Shown: piece after piece, positions 6,984 to 9,633 of the stretch
Layout of the letters: each line of letters starts with the position of its first letter
How positions within the stretch are numbered: the stretch's first letter is position 1
Assembly: GCA_900556055.1 (NCBI GenBank)
Contig: USNJ01000070.1
Location: 1-9,633, forward strand
DNA from: an uncultured Ruminococcus sp.
GTDB lineage: Bacteria > Bacillota > Clostridia > Oscillospirales > Ruminococcaceae
Length of the DNA stretch: 9,633 bases
Reading direction: 5' to 3'
Program-made: the position numbers and the translations under genes
Notes under the pieces: generated by a model
What the model was told of the DNA's origin: nothing
Databases searched by the model: none
Seen by the model: the letters and a program-made list of their open reading frames with translations, nothing else

Positions 6984-7012
6984 TTGAAATCCGGACGGAT
7001 ATATGGTATACT
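6984..7012 (+). promoter_or_regulatory. Extended -10 sigma-A-type promoter, probably for fabD
   Basis: TTGAAA (6984-6989), a 17-nt spacer, then TATACT (7007-7012) preceded by TGG, forming an extended -10 element. Predicted start is near 7019, giving a roughly 177-nt leader before fabD. It lies left of the opposing fabH promoter and points toward it, so its transcript crosses the fabH start region. A 5-bp inverted repeat sits inside its spacer. Prediction by eye only. Confidence 0.6.
6989..7000. promoter_or_regulatory. Inverted repeat within the fabD promoter spacer
   Basis: ATCCG-GA-CGGAT is a perfect 5-bp inverted repeat overlapping the spacer between -35 and -10 of the plus-strand promoter. 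That position would suit a repressor site. It does not resemble the FapR or FabT operator as I know them, so the binding protein, if any, is unknown. The short arms could be chance. Confidence 0.3.
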
Positions 7013-7076
7013 TAACTGCAGCGGACAGCCATGCCGCAAAGACATCTTAACATTAGAAGCAGATGCACATACTGCG

Positions 7077-7100
7077 AAAAGCAAGTCCGTACTTTTTTAT
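7077..7100. repeat. Imperfect inverted repeat at the predicted fabH transcription start
   Basis: AAGT-CCGT-ACTT (7083-7094), flanked by A-rich sequence on the left and T-rich on the right, can extend to a stem of about eight pairs with a G-T pair and mismatches. It overlaps the predicted minus-strand start (near 7092). On the plus strand it is followed by a T-rich run, giving a weak attenuator-like look within the fabD leader. The AT-rich stem is weak and no function is shown. Confidence 0.3.
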
Positions 7101-7128
7101 TATAGTATATTTTTGCCTGCTTTGTCAA
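7099..7128 (-). promoter_or_regulatory. Consensus sigma-A promoter of the fabH-accC operon
   Basis: On the minus strand a perfect TTGACA (7128-7123) is followed by an 18-nt spacer and a perfect TATAAT (7104-7099). Predicted start is near 7092, leaving a leader of about 155 nt before fabH. A full match at both hexamers fits a strongly expressed operon and suggests that control, if any, comes from a repressor or leader. It faces the plus-strand promoter at 6984-7012. Confidence 0.75.
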
Positions 7129-7150
7129 TGCTATTTCATTATTTTATCCA
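7122..7150 (+). promoter_or_regulatory. Weak alternative fabD promoter sharing the -35 region
   Basis: TTGTCA (7122-7127), 17 nt, TATCCA (7145-7150). The -35 overlaps the complementary TTGACA of the fabH promoter, which would give a back-to-back arrangement with a short fabD leader. The -10 match is poor, so this is a fallback to the stronger site at 6984-7012. Confidence 0.2.
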
Positions 7151-7195
7151 AAAAAATTGATTTGCGGGCATGATTTTTGAAAGGATTGTTATTTT

Positions 7196-8119
7196 ATGTC
7201 AAAAACAGTATTCTTATTTTCGGGACAGGGTTCCCAGTACAGCGGAATGGGAAAGGAACTGACCGATAAGTATCCCTCGCTCATGCGCATATACGAAGCA
7301 GGCAGCGATATCCTCGGCTATGATCTCGCAAAGATCAGCTTTGAGGGCACAGATGCAGAGCTTGCTCAGACCAAGGTTTCCCAGCCCGCTATCATGGCTG
7401 TATCTCTCTGCGCACTCGGCGCAATGAAGGAAAACGGCATTGCATTTTCGGGTGCTGCTGGACATTCACTCGGCGAATATGCCGCAATGACTGCCGCTGA
7501 GATGCTCTCCGCTGAGGACGCATTCAAGGTAATAAAAGCAAGAGCCGAGGCAATGCAGAAGGCTGCTGAAGCTACCGACGGCGCAATGTATGCGATCATC
7601 GGAAAATCCGCCGAAGAGATCGAAGAGGTATGCGCAGGCATTGACGGATATGTTGTGCCCGTAAACTACAATTCGACCGTCCAGACCGTTATCGCAGGAG
7701 AAACGGCAGCAGCTGAAAAGGCTGCCGCAAAGTTTGCCGAGATGGGCGCAAAGGCTGTAAAGCTGGGCGTTTCCGCAGCATTCCATTCAAAGCTTATGCA
7801 GCCTGCCGCAGATGAATTCGCAGAGGCAATAAAGAACGTTTCGTTCGCAGCGCCCAAGTGCGACTTCTTCTCAAACGTTTCGGGCGGAAAGCTTGACGAT
7901 TTCACAGATATGCCCGCCAGACTTGCAAAGCACATCGTATCCCCCGTCCGCTTCACCTCCGAGCTTGCGGCTATGCAGGCTGACGGATATACCCATTTCA
8001 TCGAGCTTGGTCCCAACAAGGTGCTGACAGGTCTTGTAAGAAAAACGCTCAAGGACGTTGAATATGCAAATGTCGAAAACGCAAAATCACTGGAGAAAGC
8101 CCTCGAATTATTTAAGTAA
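7196..8119 (+). CDS. fabD: Malonyl-CoA:ACP transacylase
   Basis: Transfers malonyl from CoA to ACP, feeding FabH and FabF. The 307-residue alpha/beta-hydrolase-like protein has the usual length. GQGSQ (10-14) contains Gln11, GHSLGE (89-94) contains the nucleophile Ser91, Arg116 binds the malonyl carboxylate, and His197 in AFHS completes the catalytic pair. The C-terminal FIELGPNKVLTGLVRKT segment is conserved. GAAAGGA lies 10 nt before the ATG. It is transcribed away from the rest of the FAS II genes and leads a plus-strand group with the lipoprotein gene. The next gene's ribosome binding site overlaps its stop codon. Confidence 0.96.
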   Translation: MSKTVFLFSGQGSQYSGMGKELTDKYPSLMRIYEAGSDILGYDLAKISFEGTDAELAQTKVSQPAIMAVSLCALGAMKENGIAFSGAAGHSLGEYAAMTAAEMLSAEDAFKVIKARAEAMQKAAEATDGAMYAIIGKSAEEIEEVCAGIDGYVVPVNYNSTVQTVIAGETAAAEKAAAKFAEMGAKAVKLGVSAAFHSKLMQPAADEFAEAIKNVSFAAPKCDFFSNVSGGKLDDFTDMPARLAKHIVSPVRFTSELAAMQADGYTHFIELGPNKVLTGLVRKTLKDVEYANVENAKSLEKALELFK

Positions 8120-8131
8120 GGACTGATAAAA

Positions 8132-9190
8132 ATGACAAAAAGACCACTTCTTATTATCGCAGCAGCTGCTTTTCTGTGCAGCTGTTCGGCAGGAAAGCCA
8201 GACGATATAGCTGTAACATCACCCTCTGCGGAAACATCAGCCGAGACAGCATCTGTCAGCGAAACAACCGTCAACGAAACAACCGTCACCGAAACGGAAA
8301 CATCTCCCGAAATATCCGATATAACGGAAGAAAGCGGGACATCTCCCGAAACGGAAGCAACAACTGAAGCAATATCCGAAACATATACATCAACATCTGC
8401 CGGCGATGCGAATGAGTTTGAAATGACGGACGAAGTGCGCTCGTTGATCGAATTTATGGAAGAACATACGGGCGGATATGAATTTCACGAAGCAGTCCCG
8501 AAGCTTTTCGGGGATTTTGACGGGGACGGCATTAAAGAGCTTATTGCATATATAGACGCTCCCGATTCGCTTTGCGGATTTAATATATGGTGTATGAACA
8601 CAGCCGATTATCTCAGTCTTGAAATGCTTCCGCCTATAAGCAATTATGTTCCTCTTGAATACAGTGAACCTGAAATAGTTTTTTCCGGCGATCTTGCATT
8701 TCTGAAAATTGAAGGATTGTTTGTTTCCGACAGCATTTCATTTTATTACAGAATATCCGACAGCAGGCTTTCCCCATGCACGATAGACAGCTTTGCCTTA
8801 CAGGGGCTTCGTCCTGACAAAAACGGCGATTTTACTGCCTGCCACAGCACATACGATATGAATTCGGACGGCACGGGGCACACATGGAAACCATATTGGC
8901 TTTACTATTCGCCCGAGGAAAACACCTTTTATATGTACAAAGGAACCGATATTTCCGAGGAAAAGCTGCTTGAATATGACGGTGCGGATAAGGTGCTTGA
9001 AAAGGCGAGGTCGGAGAATATGACCGTTTCCGAAATAATACTCAGGGAGAACGGCATCATCAACATAAACCTGACAACTGAGCCTGACGGGGAATACTAT
9101 GATAATAAGTTCTACATTCTGGAGGTGCGCGGAAATTCCGTTTACGATGTCACCCCCGAGTATAACGACGGATATTATCTGAAAGGCTGA
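8132..9190 (+). CDS. Putative secreted lipoprotein with Ser/Thr/Glu-rich linker
   Basis: Function not recognised. The 352-residue product starts with a short basic and hydrophobic signal peptide ending in the lipobox-like LCSC (15-18), so Cys18 is the likely lipidated residue. Residues 22-95 are a low-complexity Ser/Thr/Glu-rich linker with short internal repeats, probably spanning the cell wall. The globular part (about 98-352) holds one DxDGDGxxE-type calcium-loop-like motif, FGDFDGDGIKEL (126-137). A second, looser Asp-rich patch is MNSDGTGHTW. The C-terminal region is rich in Tyr and acidic residues. The ribosome binding site TAAGGA overlaps the fabD stop, 9 nt before the ATG, so it is co-expressed with fabD; aroE follows after 5 nt. 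An extracellular binding role is inferred only from the architecture. Confidence 0.85.
   Translation: MTKRPLLIIAAAAFLCSCSAGKPDDIAVTSPSAETSAETASVSETTVNETTVTETETSPEISDITEESGTSPETEATTEAISETYTSTSAGDANEFEMTDEVRSLIEFMEEHTGGYEFHEAVPKLFGDFDGDGIKELIAYIDAPDSLCGFNIWCMNTADYLSLEMLPPISNYVPLEYSEPEIVFSGDLAFLKIEGLFVSDSISFYYRISDSRLSPCTIDSFALQGLRPDKNGDFTACHSTYDMNSDGTGHTWKPYWLYYSPEENTFYMYKGTDISEEKLLEYDGADKVLEKARSENMTVSEIILRENGIININLTTEPDGEYYDNKFYILEVRGNSVYDVTPEYNDGYYLKG
8261..8290 (+). repeat. 15-bp tandem repeat in the lipoprotein linker
   Basis: Two copies of GAAACAACCGTCA(A/C)C, differing at one base, encode ETTVN and ETTVT. They suggest growth of the linker by in-frame duplication. Confidence 0.85.
8300..8351 (+). 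repeat. 13-bp direct repeat 39 bp apart in the lipoprotein linker
   Basis: ACATCTCCCGAAA occurs at 8300-8312 and 8339-8351. The 39-bp spacing keeps the frame and both copies encode TSPE. This is consistent with duplication within the Ser/Thr/Glu-rich linker. Confidence 0.8.
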
Positions 9191-9195
9191 TAATT

Positions 9196-9633
9196 ATGGA
9201 AAGATACTCGCTTTTAGGCTTTCCGCTGAAACACACGATGTCCCCGCCCATACATAAGCGGCTGTTTGAGCTTTCGGGCAGGGCGGATAACTCGGAATAT
9301 TTTCTTTCCGAGATCCCGAACGAAGAGCTTTCGGGATATTACAATGAAACGCTCCGCAATATACGAGGATATAACATCACGATCCCTTATAAGATCGGGA
9401 TAATCCCATATCTTACTGAGCTTGATGAATCTGCCACAAAATACGGCTCGGTAAACTGCGTGAAAAACGAAAACGGCAAAGCCATAGGCTTCAACACCGA
9501 CTGCAAAGGATTTCTGCGTTCCGTAACCGAGAACGGCGGCGATCTTTCGGGGCGTGTACTTCAGGCAGGCTGCGGCGGTGTCGGAAGAATGATGGCGATC
9601 GAGGCCGTATGCTCGGGTGCTGATCTTGTTGTC
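9196..9633 (+). CDS. aroE: Shikimate dehydrogenase, N-terminal part (cut by window edge)
   Basis: Reduces 3-dehydroshikimate to shikimate with NADPH in aromatic amino-acid synthesis. The first 146 residues are visible, about half the usual length; the frame is open to the edge. MERYSLLGFPLKHTMSPPIH carries the substrate-binding N-terminal motif. NITIPYK (60-66) ends in the catalytic Lys66, GSVNCV (84-89) is the GAVNT-type segment, and GFNTDCKGF (98-106) contains the catalytic Asp102. GCGGVGRMMA (125-134) is the cofactor-binding loop, with Val-Gly replacing the more common Ala and no early Arg-rich NADP clamp yet visible. AAAGG about 9 nt before the ATG lies inside the end of the lipoprotein gene; the gap is 5 nt, so it is in the fabD transcription unit. 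A quinate/shikimate paralogue cannot be excluded from half the protein. Confidence 0.92.
   Translation, partial: MERYSLLGFPLKHTMSPPIHKRLFELSGRADNSEYFLSEIPNEELSGYYNETLRNIRGYNITIPYKIGIIPYLTELDESATKYGSVNCVKNENGKAIGFNTDCKGFLRSVTENGGDLSGRVLQAGCGGVGRMMAIEAVCSGADLVV

Noticed and set aside
7031..7105. 24-codon plus-strand ORF in the fabD leader (starts MPQRHLNIRS, contains CTYC)
   Set aside because: It would lie on the predicted fabD leader, but no ribosome binding site precedes the ATG and short frames of this size are expected by chance.
6937..7195. Known riboswitch or FapR/FabT operator in the fabH-fabD intergenic region
   Set aside because: I could not match any known riboswitch core or the operator sequences I know for these regulators; only short inverted repeats are present.
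7666..8289. Long minus-strand frame opposite fabD and the lipoprotein start
   Set aside because: It is a low-complexity Ser/Ala/Val-rich shadow of two well-supported plus-strand genes.

Overview
The window carries a type II fatty-acid synthesis (FAS II) locus from a low- to mid-GC Firmicute. The best guess is a Clostridia/Oscillospiraceae member such as Ruminococcus. This rests on the FabK-type enoyl reductase, the acc-fab gene order, strong AGGAGG/AAAGGA ribosome binding sites, TTG starts and a Thr/Glu-rich lipoprotein. The genus is inference; no rRNA or other taxonomic marker is present.

The left two thirds (about 8-6936) is one minus-strand operon read right to left: fabH, fabK, a small unrecognised membrane protein gene, fabG, fabF, accB, fabZ, accC. 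The left edge cuts just after the accC stop, where accD and accA would be expected. Most junctions are 13-20 nt with ribosome binding sites overlapping or abutting the previous stop. The exceptions are the two sides of the membrane-protein gene (89 and 78 nt). That gene sits where fabD is often found in related operons.

A 259-bp intergenic region (6937-7195) separates this operon from a divergent plus-strand group: fabD, a lipoprotein gene, and the first half of aroE, which is cut by the right edge. The intergenic region holds a perfect minus-strand sigma-A-type promoter (TTGACA-18-TATAAT) and a strong plus-strand one (TTGAAA-17-TATACT with extended -10). They face each other, so the two divergent transcripts should have complementary 5' ends over about 74 nt. 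Small inverted repeats lie in the same interval.

Pathway logic: AccB and AccC supply the biotin half of acetyl-CoA carboxylase. FabD moves malonyl to ACP, FabH starts chains with acyl-CoA, and FabF/FabG/FabZ/FabK run the elongation cycle. Only one elongation condensing enzyme (FabF), one dehydratase (FabZ) and one enoyl reductase (FabK) are present. No acpP, accD, accA or fatty-acid regulator gene (FabT or FapR type) lies in the window. AroE belongs to the shikimate pathway and has no obvious metabolic link to the rest.

I see no complete RNA gene, mobile element, CRISPR array or convincing intrinsic terminator. The most unusual points are the face-to-face promoter layout, the separation of fabD from the operon, and the unrecognised membrane gene with very different codon use inside the operon.
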